A stretch of DNA of 64,000 nucleotides from Asterias rubens (GCF_902459465.1 NC_047068.1:16019195-16083194); one strand, 5' to 3'. Positions 1-11,375 are shown, counted from the first letter of the stretch. Notes: a model not told the origin generated them from the sequence alone. Numbers and translations are program-made.

Positions 1-262
1 TGAGGAATTGCTGTCTACTGATAGGTTAGTATTTCGAATTGGTGCTGAGGATGTAGAGGATGATGACATATTGCTCATTGAGACTTTACCTGAGGAATTG
101 CTATCTACTGATAGGTTAGTATTTCGAATTGGTGCTGAGGATGTGGAGGATGATGACATATTGCTCATTGAGACTTTACCTGAGGAATTGCTATCTACTG
201 ATAGGTTAGTATTTCGAATTGGTGCTGAGGATGTGGAGGATGATGACATATTGCTCTTGGAA
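1..262 (-). repeat. USP22: In-frame 90 bp tandem repeat inside a USP22 coding exon
   Basis: Units start at 1, 91 and 181 on the plus strand. Units 1 and 2 differ at only a couple of bases; unit 3 matches unit 2 until it ends near 255-262. Read on the minus strand in the USP22 frame (continuous with [16 protein letters not shown]), each unit encodes 30 Ser-rich residues containing [14 protein letters not shown] and [13 protein letters not shown]. The array runs off the left edge, so the copy number is unknown. It lies in the linker just after the [10 protein letters not shown] motif of the USP fold, where vertebrate USP22 has a shorter Ser/Pro-rich loop. The plus strand is also open here, but only as the antisense of this repeat. 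Confidence 0.9.
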
Positions 263-3200
263 TGACTCCCTGAGGGACCTAGATCCAGCGAGATGTCCCA
301 GAAAGGATCCACTGTGGTTGATATACCCCTGGAGATGAAGAGAAGAAAAATATCTCAATCAGAGCAGTGCATGTGATTAGGGTACTCAATTCATGGGAAT
401 TGCTTACCTCAGACTTCTGCGCTTACGATGCTCTGGAAAAGCACAGAATTCTCAGGGCTGTAAGCGCAGAATTCCACGCTAAGCAGCACAATATAAAAAA
501 ATAGTGGCTTCTTATATAGAGCTCACATCCATTACTCAGTACATAGTGACGCTCATGGCACTCCAACAGTCAGTGTTTTTCAAGCAAGGTATTGTGGAGC
601 TATTTTTTTTTTAAGTATGAGACCTTTTTCCTTTACATACTGTAGCACCATGTAATGGTTTACTAGGTGATGTAGTGAATATGCTGCCAATCAAACCAGG
701 ATCACAGAGGTGAACCTCTGTTCTTAATGATAAGTGCATAAAAAGTGTCTTGCTTAAACCCACACACTGCTGATCAGAAACACCAGAGCTTCAGTCCGGT
801 GCTCTTAACCACTCAGCTACGACATGCTAAGACTGATACTAGTATTATTATTATTGACTAGGGTCCTACCTGCAGGATTGGCAAGTCACATCTGATTGCA
901 GCCCTCCCGTAAATATTTGGTCGATAATGCAGTTGCAAAGATTAGGATTATTGCCAGAAATACCGTTATGACCTGCGGAAGAAAAACACACGTGAAACAT
1001 TCATTTCATTTGTTCTTTCACTACAATGATGACTGGATGAGTTGTGCCCATCTGTCCCTGTCAAGCATAGTGTTAGAGAGAAATTTGAGCAGTATTCTTA
1101 TTAATATAAACCACAAGGGAAACTGACTGGGTAAATTTTGAAATGATTCTGGGGGCTGAACAAAGAATTGACTAGAGTGGGATTCGAACCAACGACCTCC
1201 AGATTAATGTGCCGGCGCTCTACCAATTGAGCTATCAAGCCCTATGTTGGCGGTGTCCCTATTTTGTCAATATCTTTGTTCGGGGTGCCAGTCAGAAGCC
1301 ATACAACTGTTAACTGCCGTGTAGCCAGGGATCACACCCAAATTACGATACAACCTGGGAAGCGGCAGCGAGGGGATCACCTTTAGGGGATGCGACTTTT
1401 TGTTATTAGAATGACATAAATAAAACCAGAAAGGTGCGGTATGGGTGTAAAAAGATTCCTGGCTAAGGTCTCATAAGAGCGGAGTTGTGCCTTGGTTCAC
1501 TCCTATGCCACAAAGGTTTTTCTCTGGGCCATCCGGTTTTCCTCCTTTGCAGAAAAAATCAGAAGGAACACTTTTGATATATAATGTGCTCTGTCCTCAC
1601 ATATGGGTTGATGTGGCTGGCTGCCAAAGGCGCACTTGCATGCCTGTTCCTCAAACACGTTCTCTCCACGCCCTTTGTAATTCAGCTTCTCAGCTGAACG
1701 TAAAGATAATTAGCCTCCAAAATTATCCACTGATAACAGAAGCTTACCTTTGCAATGTCTATGAAGTACATCAAGAGCAGCGATGAAGAATTCATGCGCA
1801 TCTTGCTGCTCGTAACCCGCTAAGTGTCTGGCGTGGGTCCACACGAGGTGTAGAAGACGATATGGAATGTGCACAGAACGTAACCCTGAGTAAAACTGAT
1901 CAAATGAGCAAAACAAAAAAACTTGTAATAAGATTTCTTTCCATATATTACCTGCGTTACACAACACACAAGACAAAAAAGCTCTACGTCTGATTCAAAG
2001 GGCAGAGCAAAAATGGTAATGTATCTTGCATAAGCATCACAACTGGGACTCAAACCCACACCATGGCCCAATTTCATAGCGCTGCTTAGCGGCTGATTTT
2101 GTGCTTACTGTGCAATTTTTATTTCATAGCGCTGCTAACAGCAAGCACACAAAAAGGCATGCTAAACTTTCGGTGCTTACCGCACGAAAATAAATGACAT
2201 CACAATAATGCAAATCCACGGTAAACACCCAATATGGCCATCCAATTTTCCTGCCAACCTGTGAAATACAATAAGGCTTAAGCAAATTTTTCTGCTACAG
2301 TAAGCATGAAAATTTGCTTACTGTTAAGCAGCGCTATGAAATTGGGCCAAGAGCTGAGTCTAGTGTTCTTATCCGCTCTGATACAACATGCCGATGATAG
2401 ATATTGATGATATTGAATTGTCAGACAGCAAGAGCATTGAAGCATCAAAACAAAATAACCTACCTCTTGAAACACCCTTGACATCTCACAGACTAGACAC
2501 TGGTCACTGGACGCCCCCATCTGACAGTTGTGCTTATCTGCGAGAAAGAAGTCTCGTAGAAGTGGAGTGTGCGTCAACGCCTGCACTATGCAATTCATGA
2601 AGCAGGTGTTGCCTAAGTTGATGAGCCCTTGTAAACCTGTGGATTAATGTGAATTATTTGGTTGATGATTGTTGATATAGGGAGTAAAATAGTGGATATT
2701 AACCCTTTTGTGAACCATTTACTTGAATGATAAATTGATTATATGTACACATTAAATTGTTACACATTTTTTTTGCAAATGGGTGCCCCCCCCCCAAAAA
2801 AAAACCCCACAGGTCACAATAGCACCCTTAAGAGACCCGCCCTCGATTTCACCAAACTCTTCCTAACTTAGGATTAATCTTCGGACTTACAACGAGTCCC
2901 AAACTTGTACCGTAGCATGTAAAACTTAAGATTAATCCTAAGCAGTTAGGACGAGTAGTTAGGACTTGTCTTATCTCGAATAAGGACGAGCAACTCGTCC
3001 TTACTCTTTGTGAAATCGACCCCTGTTCCCATTCTGAAAACTGTGTAGCTGTGGAATCTAAATTTTTAAGTTAAAACAAATTTGTATGAAAGGATTTAAA
3101 CAAGTCACGGTCAGAACATGAAAGAGTTGCAATGGTTTATAAGGGTTCATTTATGTATTTCTTTGTTATTTCTTTTATTTATTCGGTTCCAACCACTGGG

Positions 3201-6200
3201 CTTCCCTGTTCATGATATTTGGTGGATTTTGAAGTCAAGCAGAAATTGTAAGGGTCTGTACACTTTTGGAAATGACTCTGAAAATTAATGGCAGTAACAC
3301 AAATACAGTAAAAAGTACAGCAGTTAGTTAGTTATTTTGTCAACTAACCACTACTTCACATGCTATCCATGCTGGAGCCGAACATTGAAAACATTCAGAA
3401 TCAGATCCAACATCGTGTTTAAAAGACTGAAATAACCCCTTTAATAAAACTGTCTTGAATCAACTCAAACAGTACCTACATTTCAAAGATGTAAATCTTA
3501 TTGGTCCGCCCTTTCTAGGCCAGTTTACTGACCTATTGTTGAATTGGATGTGATTTTTCTTCTCTTTGGATTTCGCCGAAGTAGCTGTACTTCTGAGGCG
3601 GTGACTTCCCATGACAGAAAGGCGTGCACACTGCAAGGTGAACCTGTGCACAGAGAACACAAAGTTTAAGAACATACTTACAGCATTAACAAGAATCATT
3701 CTTTAAATTTTAGTCTCAAAGTTTACAGATTATGAAGTTCAAACCAGAACGTTTTTTTTCTGTGAAATGTTTCCCTCTGAAATAAAGTCTTATTTAGGAA
3801 AAAGTGACCCGAAACCCGACAAAAAAACGTAACAGTTAATTTTGGTCATTGCAACCAAAATTAAGGACAATGTGTTCACATGCTGAAAATTGTGCATGGT
3901 TTATCAATATTTTCTTGTGACTCACACAATGGATTAAAAAAGGATTTGAGTACTTTTTCAAAATGTCCACAGATTTACATTAAACTTACAGGGTTTGAAG
4001 ATAATGATAGTGGAAAGGTTCCCTTCAAATATTATTAACTGAGGTTCTGTAGTTTTTGAAAAATGAGTAAAAATTATTTGTTTTACTCATTTCTCAAAAA
4101 CTACAGCACCTCGGTAAGTAAAATTTCAAAGGAAGCTTTCTACTCTCATAATCTTCAAACAGTGTAAGTTTAATTTCAATCTGTGGACGTTGTGTTGTGT
4201 GTTAGGAAAAAGTACATAGACCCTTTAAGCCCAAATTTGCACAGGTTTGTTATTTTATGTATGGTTGATAACACAAAACATGACCACTGTATACAGTGCT
4301 AACACACATCGGTGTATGGGCAAAAACCAAAATTAATATTCTTTATCCCTGATGCAAATGTAACATATATTATATCCTTGCGGTAACCGCTGCCAAAAAC
4401 ATAGGATTCGAACTGCCTCTAGCTACCGGGCATCCTCAGTAGTCTAGTTGGTAAGACACTGCTCTCGAAATTGCAAGAGGCGTGGGTTCGAATCCCACCC
4501 GAGTAACATGCCTGTAATATTTTTTTCACAGGACTCAGAAAAGTACTGAGTATACAGTGCTAATACACATCGGTGTATGGGTAAAAACCAAAATTAATAT
4601 TCTATCAATCCTGTACAATATACCTTCAAGAGAGAAATTAAAGGTTATGTCCTGATTTGACATTTCCCTGTTTCCAAAATAAACATATTGATTGAGATTT
4701 CCTGGAAAGTGCGTACAGAAAATAATTGTTTCAGAAACAACTAGCTGTGCCTAGGGGGAGTTGTAGATAAGAGAGTGGCCTCGAAAGGATTATTATAAGC
4801 AGTCTCGTTATCATAAATGAGATCATTAAAAATAACCATTCTATGTCACTCAGACACACACACAGCAACTTCAAGAATCTTATTTCAAATTTGATAGATA
4901 TAGCAACAAGTGCTAGTCCTTACCACACCCGGATTTTAGCACTTATGAATTTAGTCTTTTGTATGCAAATTAAAAGATTCATTTGTTAGTTTTATTTTTC
5001 CCTTTCCTTGAATTGGCTGGTGGTTTGGACATTTAATACAATACAATACAATTACAGTTTTAGTTTTTCTTGGTCACTGTTGGCTAGTTCATATTCATGT
5101 GCTTGCTTTTGGTGTTTTTGTTGTTGTGATTTCAGTACATTTTTGGGGGCCTGTTGTTTTTTCCCTTTAAAAAAAGAAAATATACTCTTAGTGTGTCTTT
5201 ATAACTCTAAATTACAAAAGATATTACCCTATATTTACAAAGGAAATTTACATTTTGGCAGATTAACAAATCTCTTGAACTGTTGACAGATGTTCGTAAA
5301 CTGACAACTGTTAGTCTTAAGAATTTTTGTTTGGTGTTTTAACAAAATTTGTTTCCTTCATATTTTAGAGCAAGAGCAGTTACTCAACTTGGCCTCTTGT
5401 GCCTTTAATTTTATTTTAATTTTTCTTTTTTCAACATTGTAATTCAAATCCAATTCAGCCCATGGCCATGACTTCTGAAATGTTTTGAAATTAAAACTAA
5501 TTATGAACCAATTATGTACCATTCAGACATATGTTGTTCTACTCCTACACTAATGAGTGCTAAGTAATGTGCACTCAGTGTTTTTTGCAAAGTTCTGCAG
5601 AAAAAAAAAATACATACATGTATAATTAAATCCAGAGGCAGCTCAGGACGGAATCTCTATGGAGACTATCAAACAAAATACTTGCTACTAACATGTACAT
5701 CCAATTAGTCCCCAATTTCCATTCATAAGAGAACAAATTTCTTTGCCAGAATTTTTTGTAGACCAAGCCAAGCTCATCGAAACACTAAGGCCCCCCTGGG
5801 GTTGGGGGTGAACAGTAGATTAACCCTACCAGCCCCCATGAGGATTACACAACAAATTGGATTATTCCAGATTATGACGGATCCATTTTTCAAAAAGGAA
5901 AAACCATGATTGGATTGGGCTTGTGAGAATGTCAATGGGATTAGCTTCCATGTTTGTTTTTGCAGCCTTGGTTATCTGGCAGGCTGACTCACTTGAAAAG
6001 TCCAGCATTCCCAAAGATAAAAGAAAATGATTGAAGATTGGGCATAAACTGAAGACAGATGCATATACATGTAGAAGATATACATTCTTTTCCATTCATA
6101 AATACCTCAGACAGTTTTGCTATTCCTATTGGTGGAGAGCGCGTCACGTGGGTGTGTATAAACCTTCGTTAACGACCAGTAAAATTGTTTAAACATGGGC

Positions 6201-9200
6201 GTGACACGCGAGCTTGCACCTGTTCTTATGAGACAGTTTCTTCATTCCTTCTGGTAGAGAGCAACGGCCAGGACAGTTGTGCCACATCACACGATATGCG
6301 CGACGCACACAGCATACACTTATAAGGAGTTGTTTACCCGAGGGCCTTACCATTTCGGAGCTGGAGGGGTGTTGTGTTGAAAGAAATCATTGAACAATTA
6401 TACTTTTTTTGCATTTATTTTACTTTTTGACCAAAAGTGTTGATGCTTTTTGACCGAAAAGGTATAATTTATGAATGGGAATCAAAGTGTGTTGAATCGG
6501 TTTTCAACTAGTGGTTTAAACCCGCCGAGGCCTGGTTCGTCTCGGTAAAATTATCAAGAACCAGGCCTCGTTGGGATTAAACCTCTAGTTAAAAACCTCT
6601 TCACCACACATTGATTCCCTTATTTATGAATGGGAATCAAAGTGTGTTGAATCAGTTTTCAACTAGTGGTTTAAACCCACCGAGGCCTGGTTCTTGATAA
6701 TTTACCTCGACTTCTTAGCAGTAAAATTATCAAGAACCAGGCCGCGTTGGGTTTATTCGTCTCGGTAAAATTATCAAGAACCACGCCTCGGCAGGTTTAA
6801 ACCACTAGTTGAAAACCTCTTCACCACACTGTGACCCTTATTCATCCCCCTCAAAAATCAACAAAAATCTGACCTTTGCATGTTTAATAAAACAGGTACA
6901 ACAGGACACCCTGATTAAATTCAGAAACCCCGTTTTATGTGTCAGCTACATGAATTGTTAGTGAATAATTTTCCATCATGGGTCTCATCACTCAAAAACC
7001 TACCACACCTGTCTTGTAATAAATACTATAAGACCTGATTACCTTTATTACAAGAAAAAAAATACACCAACCAAGGACTAAAGTGGAAGCTTGCAGCATT
7101 ACTACACACCAGAAACACCACTTACTACTATCTCTCATTTCATCCTCGGACTTACCAACAAATTTAGCAGCTTTGGTTTTTTCTTCTTTGGCAATGGTCT
7201 CAAATTCGTGGTCGTATACATAGTCTCCACAGGAGTAACAATAAACAGCACCATGGGTCAGATCAATGGCTTCAAAGAGAAAGAATAGCAAAGACAACAA
7301 TGTGAACGCAAAGGTTGAATAATAATAATAATAATCATAATAATTTGGGGGGCTAATCGTCCTTACTCGCAGCTAGAGCTGAATTGCGAAGGATGCGGCT
7401 ACAACGTGTTCAAGAAGCAGGCATGCAAGGGCGCATTCAGCTGCCAGCCACATCAACCCATTATGACCACGGAGCACAGCCAAAATCAAAAGTGTTTGAT
7501 TTTTTCCTGAGGGAGGAAAACCGGATGGTCTGGAAAACCCTCGTGGCACAGCAGAAAACCAACGCACAACTCAATTCACATATGGCCCCGACCGGGAATC
7601 GAACCGGGGTCACCTTGGTGAGAGGCGAGCGCTTTACGCACAAGCCAACCGTGCCACCCGCTGAATTGTATAAAATTGGCTCTAGAGTCTAGACAGAATG
7701 CTGCCACCCTACTCCATGCAGTCTGGAAGAGCACAACATAAAGCTTTTCCGCCTCAAAACCCATTGTTCATTCCGATGCAAATTTTACATCTATTTGATT
7801 GTTCTGGTACTCATTGCTAAAATATTGGATTCGAACTGCCTCTAGCAAACAGGCAACCTCACTGGTGTAGTGGTAAAAGTTCTACTCTGTACTAACAAAG
7901 GTTGTGTAATAACGGGTAATATGCCATTGCTCTTTTTTTCCACAGGACTCGGATAAAGTACTGCGCAAACAGTGCTTTGTACACAAATCTGTGTACAGAT
8001 GACTAAAACCAACTAATATTCTTTATCCTGATGCAATTTATTTACCGCCTTGTTCTTATTTCGAAAAAGAGGGGGGGTTGGGGTTCAAGGCCAAAACCTC
8101 GTTCCAGACAGGAAGTTTGAATGACCTTTTTTTTTATTTACCAAGGTTATGTTTGGTTGCCTTAGCGTGGTCATGTATATGTCCTGATGAATAGCACCCG
8201 AAGAAAACACAGTAAAGGCAGGAGTGAAGCCTGAGGTCTGGCTGGCGACAAACGTGACATAGACATGCTCTTGCCTGTATGCACATGAAGAAAACAAAAA
8301 AGAATGAAATAATGATTAATCTTTATCCTAAATAACTACTTTAAAGATCCTCTTCTGAAGAGGAAAATGACAATGAAACAAAGCTTTACAAAAAAGCAAG
8401 ATAATCACAGGAAGTATGCAGCCTAAAATTGGCAAATAAGAAAGTGCACCTGAAAGTTAAACTCATTAAAATCCCATTACAAGCTGAAAACAAGTTTCAT
8501 TCATTTCTGGCCACAGCATGCATTGTGCGAACAGACATCGAAACAGTTCAAATGTTTTAGGGGGGGGGGGGGAACTACTAAAACCATTTTGCCTCAATTT
8601 CAAAGAGCCTAAGATAAGAATAAATAGAGAATCATTTTTCAAACTATTTTATATTATATAACACCCAAGCAGATCCTTGCCATTTGATTGGAGGATTGTC
8701 CGTCACGTGATAGCAAATAAAAGTACCATTGCACGCTGAGTCACTCGCCGTGCTTTTTCGTTCCATCCGAAAAGTACCATTGCGTGCAATGGTACTTTTC
8801 GGATGGAACGAAAAAGCTGAGTAAAAACGTCACTGCGTGCAGGTGTCTTTGGTAACGCAGCGCAGGTGTTACTGCAAGAAGGCATAGTAAAATTACTAGC
8901 ATTCGGCTTCTACAGTTGAAATTGTTTGTTTTGAAAGTTGTTTCTTTCAATCAAAATGACAAAGTTCTACTTGGATGTTATATAAAACAAATAATGAATG
9001 TTTTTCATTCGTGCAATGGTGCGAATATGTTCATTCGTTGAAAGCTGGAATGATCCATTCAACTCGGCTCCGCCTCGTTGAATAGAACATTCCATCTTTC
9101 AACTCATGAACATATTCGCACCATTGCACTCATAAACATTCATTATGTGTATACTAACTATAAATAGCAGCAGTGCTACTCACAGAGTAGGCTTTTATGT

Positions 9201-9910
9201 TTATAAATTGTTGAGTAACCATAACTTTAAAAACGAACTATTTAACTGATTTTTTACCTTACAAAAGACACACAACAAATGTTTTCTTCTTTGACTTCAA
9301 GTTCAAGAAACAGTTATTTAATAACTAATACTTAGTTAGCAATCACAAACTTTCCAAAGACAGTTTCCGAAAACACCAAAATCCTTCGCACTTACTTTTT
9401 ATACACCTTGTCAAATAAATCAAAATCCCATTATCCAACTCAATACACGGAAATGCAAGCCAGACAACAATACAAATACAATGCATACTTCTTCACACCC
9501 CAAACAATGTCAATGAAAGAAAGAAAAAAAAACTCAACTTCGCTGAATAAAAAACCCAATAAATATTCGGGAAACGTATACAAATTTCAAAATTGGATGA
9601 TATTACGATGATAACCTCCGTCAAATGTTTCTGATGTACAAATTACTTCCCAAATTATGTGAAAGGTTTGATTGTTACGGCGAGTCAAACGTCACCGTAA
9701 AAAGTCAAGAGTTTGTACGGGACAACCCCGGCGGAAGGCCCCCCTTCATCCGGCCCGTACGAACAACAAAAACTCGTCGCCCAATCTTACCTTTCTTTTG
9801 ACAGCTGTACTTGTGCTACACGACACAAAATACGAAACAATTAGCCTATAAGGTGTTGATCCTTTTGCAGCCTTGAAGTTACCCACGTGTGGACACCCAG
9901 ACAGGCTCAT
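1..9910 (-). CDS. USP22: Ubiquitin-specific protease 22 homologue (SAGA deubiquitinase), 3' end cut by window
   Basis: Family role: the catalytic subunit of the SAGA deubiquitinase module, which removes ubiquitin from histones H2B/H2A in the nucleus. Eight exons are seen on the minus strand: 9791..9910, 8142..8274, 7156..7269, 3533..3643, 2464..2636, 1748..1895, 870..972 and 1..328 (continuing off the left edge). All joins are GT-AG and the phases agree, giving 410 codons. Exons 1-3 carry the ZnF-UBP domain ([24 protein letters not shown], then [11 protein letters not shown]). Exon 4 holds the basic [10 protein letters not shown] linker. Exon 5 holds the Cys box [13 protein letters not shown] with the catalytic Cys near residue 171, and exon 6 has YEQQDAHEF. 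The catalytic His box lies outside the window. I chose the ATG at 9910 because its context (CCACCATGA) is strong; an in-frame ATG at 9961 has a weak context and would add 17 residues. The last visible exon carries an unusual 30-residue repeat. Confidence 0.95.
715..832 (-). mobile_element. tRNA-derived SINE (family B, Leu-tRNA-like head)
   Basis: The minus strand reads like a class II tRNA: GTCGTAGCTGAGTGGTTAAG, then GAGCACCGGACT and CTGATCAGCAGTGTGTGGGT. It lies between USP22 exons 7 and 8. Confidence 0.6.
1084..1410 (-). mobile_element. tRNA-derived SINE (family C)
   Basis: The minus strand has a leading region (GTGATCCCTGGCTACACGGC), an internal tRNA-like unit (about 1168..1243; ATAGCTCAATTGGTAGAGCG and GGTTCGAATCCCACTCTAGT) and a tail TTTCCCTTGTGGTTTATA. 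It lies in the USP22 intron between exons 6 and 7. Confidence 0.75.
1436..1705 (+). mobile_element. SINE family D copy, head lost
   Basis: It shares CCATCCGGTTTTCCTCC, GGGTTGATGTGGCTGGC and the AATTCAGCTTCTCAGCTG tail with copies at 7345 and 61920. The tRNA-like head is missing. Confidence 0.6.
2062..2350. mobile_element. Foldback family H (CAATTTCATAG ends)
   Basis: The left end is GGCCCAATTTCATAGCGCTG and the right end the complement (CAGCGCTATGAAATTGGGCC). The family recurs at least ten times in the window. It lies in USP22 intron 5. Confidence 0.6.
2464..2636 (-). CDS. USP22: USP22 exon 5, catalytic cysteine box
   Basis: The acceptor is ...TTAATCCACAG just above 2636 and the donor is GAG|GTAGGT at 2464. 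It opens by completing the Gly codon begun in exon 4, then reads [20 protein letters not shown] and on to [12 protein letters not shown]. The Gly-Asn-Thr-Cys box is the nucleophile motif of USP proteases. It is 173 bp, phase 1 in and phase 0 out. Confidence 0.93.
2838..3023. mobile_element. Foldback element in USP22 intron 4
   Basis: The outer arms are CCCTCGATTTCACCAAACTC and ACTCTTTGTGAAATCGACCC; inner inverted words include TTAGGATTAATCTT and AAGATTAATCCTAA. Confidence 0.6.
3965..4192. mobile_element. Foldback element in USP22 intron 3
   Basis: The arms pair from CCACAGATTTACATTAAACT to TTTAATTTCAATCTGTGG, with a strong centre GAGTAAAA ... TTTTACTC. About 228 bp. Confidence 0.6.
4285..4610 (+). 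mobile_element. tRNA-derived SINE (family A)
   Basis: A tRNA-like head at about 4433..4506 has an A box (AGTCTAGTTGG) and a B box (GGTTCGAATCC at 4485). It is followed by a body with CACAGGACTC and ACACATCGGTGTATGG. The body sequence also occurs upstream of the head (4290..4345), so two copies are joined or partly dimeric. It lies in USP22 intron 3. Confidence 0.75.
6471..6840. mobile_element. Two tandem foldback copies
   Basis: Unit 1 is about 6471..6620 and unit 2 about 6625..6840, each starting ATGAATGGGAATCAAAGTGT. Each folds through arms GGTTTAAACCCGCCGAGGCC and the complement. Unit 2 has an extra internal copy of AAAATTATCAAGAACCA. It lies in USP22 intron 3. Confidence 0.7.
7345..7665 (-). 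mobile_element. tRNA-derived SINE (family D), full copy
   Basis: On the minus strand a tRNA-like head (GGCTTGTGCGTAAAGCGCTC, then CCCCGGTTCGATTCCCGG) is followed by a body (ATCCGGTTTTCCTCCCTCAG) and a tail (TAAGGACGATTAGCCCCCC). It lies in USP22 intron 2 or 3, just outside exon 3. Confidence 0.75.
7775..8040 (+). mobile_element. Diverged SINE family A copy
   Basis: It shares ATTCGAACTGCCTCTAG, the tRNA-like start (CAACCTCACTGGTGTAGTGG), CACAGGACTCGG and the TTCTTTATCCTGATGCA tail with other family A copies. The B box is eroded. Confidence 0.6.
8142..8274 (-). CDS. USP22: USP22 exon 2, ZnF-UBP zinc-binding core
   Basis: It reads ARACLCHVC, then [19 protein letters not shown] and [10 protein letters not shown], matching the Cys/His ligands of the USP22 ZnF-UBP finger. 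Its acceptor is GCATACAG and its donor is TTG|GTAAAT. The final Gly/Ala codon is completed by exon 3 (7156..7269). 133 bp. Confidence 0.92.
8752..8817. repeat. Perfect 32 bp inverted repeat with 2 nt spacer
   Basis: The left arm is 8752..8783 and the right arm 8786..8817, perfectly complementary across a GT spacer. It lies in USP22 intron 1. The 11-mer AGTACCATTGC that closes the left arm occurs again just upstream at 8722..8732, which suggests a rearranged foldback. Any transcript would form a strong hairpin. Confidence 0.9.
8991..9146. mobile_element. Foldback (MITE-like) element in USP22 intron 1
   Basis: About 70 bp arms pair over nearly their whole length, sharing core words such as GTGCAATGGTGCGAATATG and TTGAAAG, around a short GC-rich middle (GGCTCCGCC). 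No coding capacity. The class is unassigned. Confidence 0.6.
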
Positions 9911-10811
9911 GGTGGGGAGTAAAACAAGATTTTCAGCAGTAATGTTTTCAGTAATTCTCATAAATTAACGTTCTAGGTGTAGCGGTGCGTTTTGCGTGAT
10001 TGTCAACAATGTAGAAACTGTCGCATACAAACACATGCTAGAGTAGTCCGGTTTCTCTTAGAGGCGAGGATCAGACAATTTTGCCGACCGAAAAGCGCCC
10101 TCTAATGTTCTGAGAAGAACAGGAGGATTCCCAAGCCATTTAGACTGGTGCAGGGCATTCCTCATTTTCACCGCCTCGTTAACATGTATCGGGACAGGAA
10201 ATCATTCCAAACGCATGGGGATTTCCCTTCCGCCTAGTTCAGCCACAAACTCGGTAGTTGGTTTGTGATGTGACCCCGAACCACTGATCAGTGACCCATA
10301 CACTTCTAGAGTTATGTAACTTAATGACTTTTGTTTTGTTGACATTGGATCCGGACCGGTCCACGTCCAGCTGAGCAGATTGGAGTGTGGAATGGAATCG
10401 AGTAATAATATAAATATATTTCGGTTGCAAGTTTTTGTGTGTCAACTTTCATGGTAGTTCTTTTAAATTTTAAAAGAAAAACCTTAGCAGCACAATTACA
10501 TCCCAGTCCAGTGACTAACCGGTAATTTATAATAATGTAAGTTGGTAAAAGTACATTTAACTATACTGATTCTAGTCAAGATTTTAAAAACTCCAACTAA
10601 CTTGAGTATCACATCATTGTTTGTTGGCCCAGAAACTATATTATGAGGATTGTGATAAGATTTGAAACTTTGCACGGTGTGAGTTTCTTTTTTTAGGAAA
10701 GGTTTGCGATAGCACCAGGAGGTGTACTGTTAATTAATCTCTTTTGGTGTTGGTTCTGAGTTCTGATTTGTCAATCACCGGTTCTTTTCAGAACCAACAC
10801 TACTCAAAAGT

Positions 10812-10930
10812 AGACCCAGTAACTGGGGCGCTGTACTCCTCAGTTTGTCATTGTTAAAAATGTTATTGTCGCTCACCGGTAATGACAAATTTCGGGGGAA
10901 AAGGAGTACAGTGCCCCAGTTACTGGGTCT
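10812..10930. repeat. Inverted repeat (29 bp arms, one mismatch) in the USP22/DHRS7B intergenic region
   Basis: The arms are 10812..10840 and 10902..10930, containing ACCCAGTAACTGGGGC. A second, smaller inverted pair lies just upstream (about 10750..10800, arms with GTTGGTTCTGA and TCAGAACCAAC). This looks like a foldback element inserted between two divergent genes. Confidence 0.65.
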
Positions 10931-11082
10931 AACCCAGTACTCATTTTTACAAAGATATACAAATTAGAAATTAACTGATTTCATAAATTTCTTCGCAAAC
11001 AAATGTTTTGGACGTTTCATATATCCTCATGTGTGAGATGCAAATTTTGAAACCTATGAACTTGCTCATAAGGAAGTCAGGT

Positions 11083-11265
11083 GGTGCGATGGTTGTATTG
11101 CCTCGCCGCACCTCTGGGACTTTAAAATAACACCGGGGACACCGTGGATTGGGTTTTTCACTCCCTATCCTACCTGACTGTATGGGTTTCCCTGGAATAA
11201 TTATCTGGGGTTTTCCTCCTACATCTCACCCTGTCCAGATGATGAAGAGGCTTTTATGATTATCA
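11083..11265 (+). repeat. SINE-like repeat (family E)
   Basis: It shares TGTATGGGTTTCCCTGGAAT and TCTGGGGTTTTCCTCC with reverse copies at about 14140..14275 and 39850..40035. It lies about 110 bp before the DHRS7B start codon. Confidence 0.55.
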
Positions 11266-11375
11266 TGGATGTTGATAGATCATTACATCAATATTTGGTA
11301 TACCATTACAAGTTACATAATCTGCTGACTGACTAATTTAATGTAATGCCTTTTTTGAAAAGATAATTCGGGGAG

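Larger units (their letters stand above)
9911..11375. promoter_or_regulatory. Divergent intergenic region between USP22 and DHRS7B
   Basis: The two start codons face away from each other 1.46 kb apart, so both promoters should lie here. I see no clear TATA box. The region also holds the inverted repeat at 10812..10930 and a SINE fragment at about 11083..11265. Promoter function is inferred from geometry only. Confidence 0.5.

Noticed and set aside
1..262. CRISPR array
   Set aside because: The 90 bp units are contiguous with no unique spacers and lie in a eukaryotic coding exon.
8..265. Plus-strand open frame of 85 codons with three 30-residue repeats ([16 protein letters not shown] type)
   Set aside because: It is the antisense of the USP22 coding exon. 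The minus-strand frame joins upstream USP22 exons with correct splice sites and phase, so the plus frame is open only because the repeat length is a multiple of three.
4433..4506. tRNA gene with GGTTCGAATCC B box
   Set aside because: It is embedded in a repeat body shared with several other places; interpreted as SINE family A.
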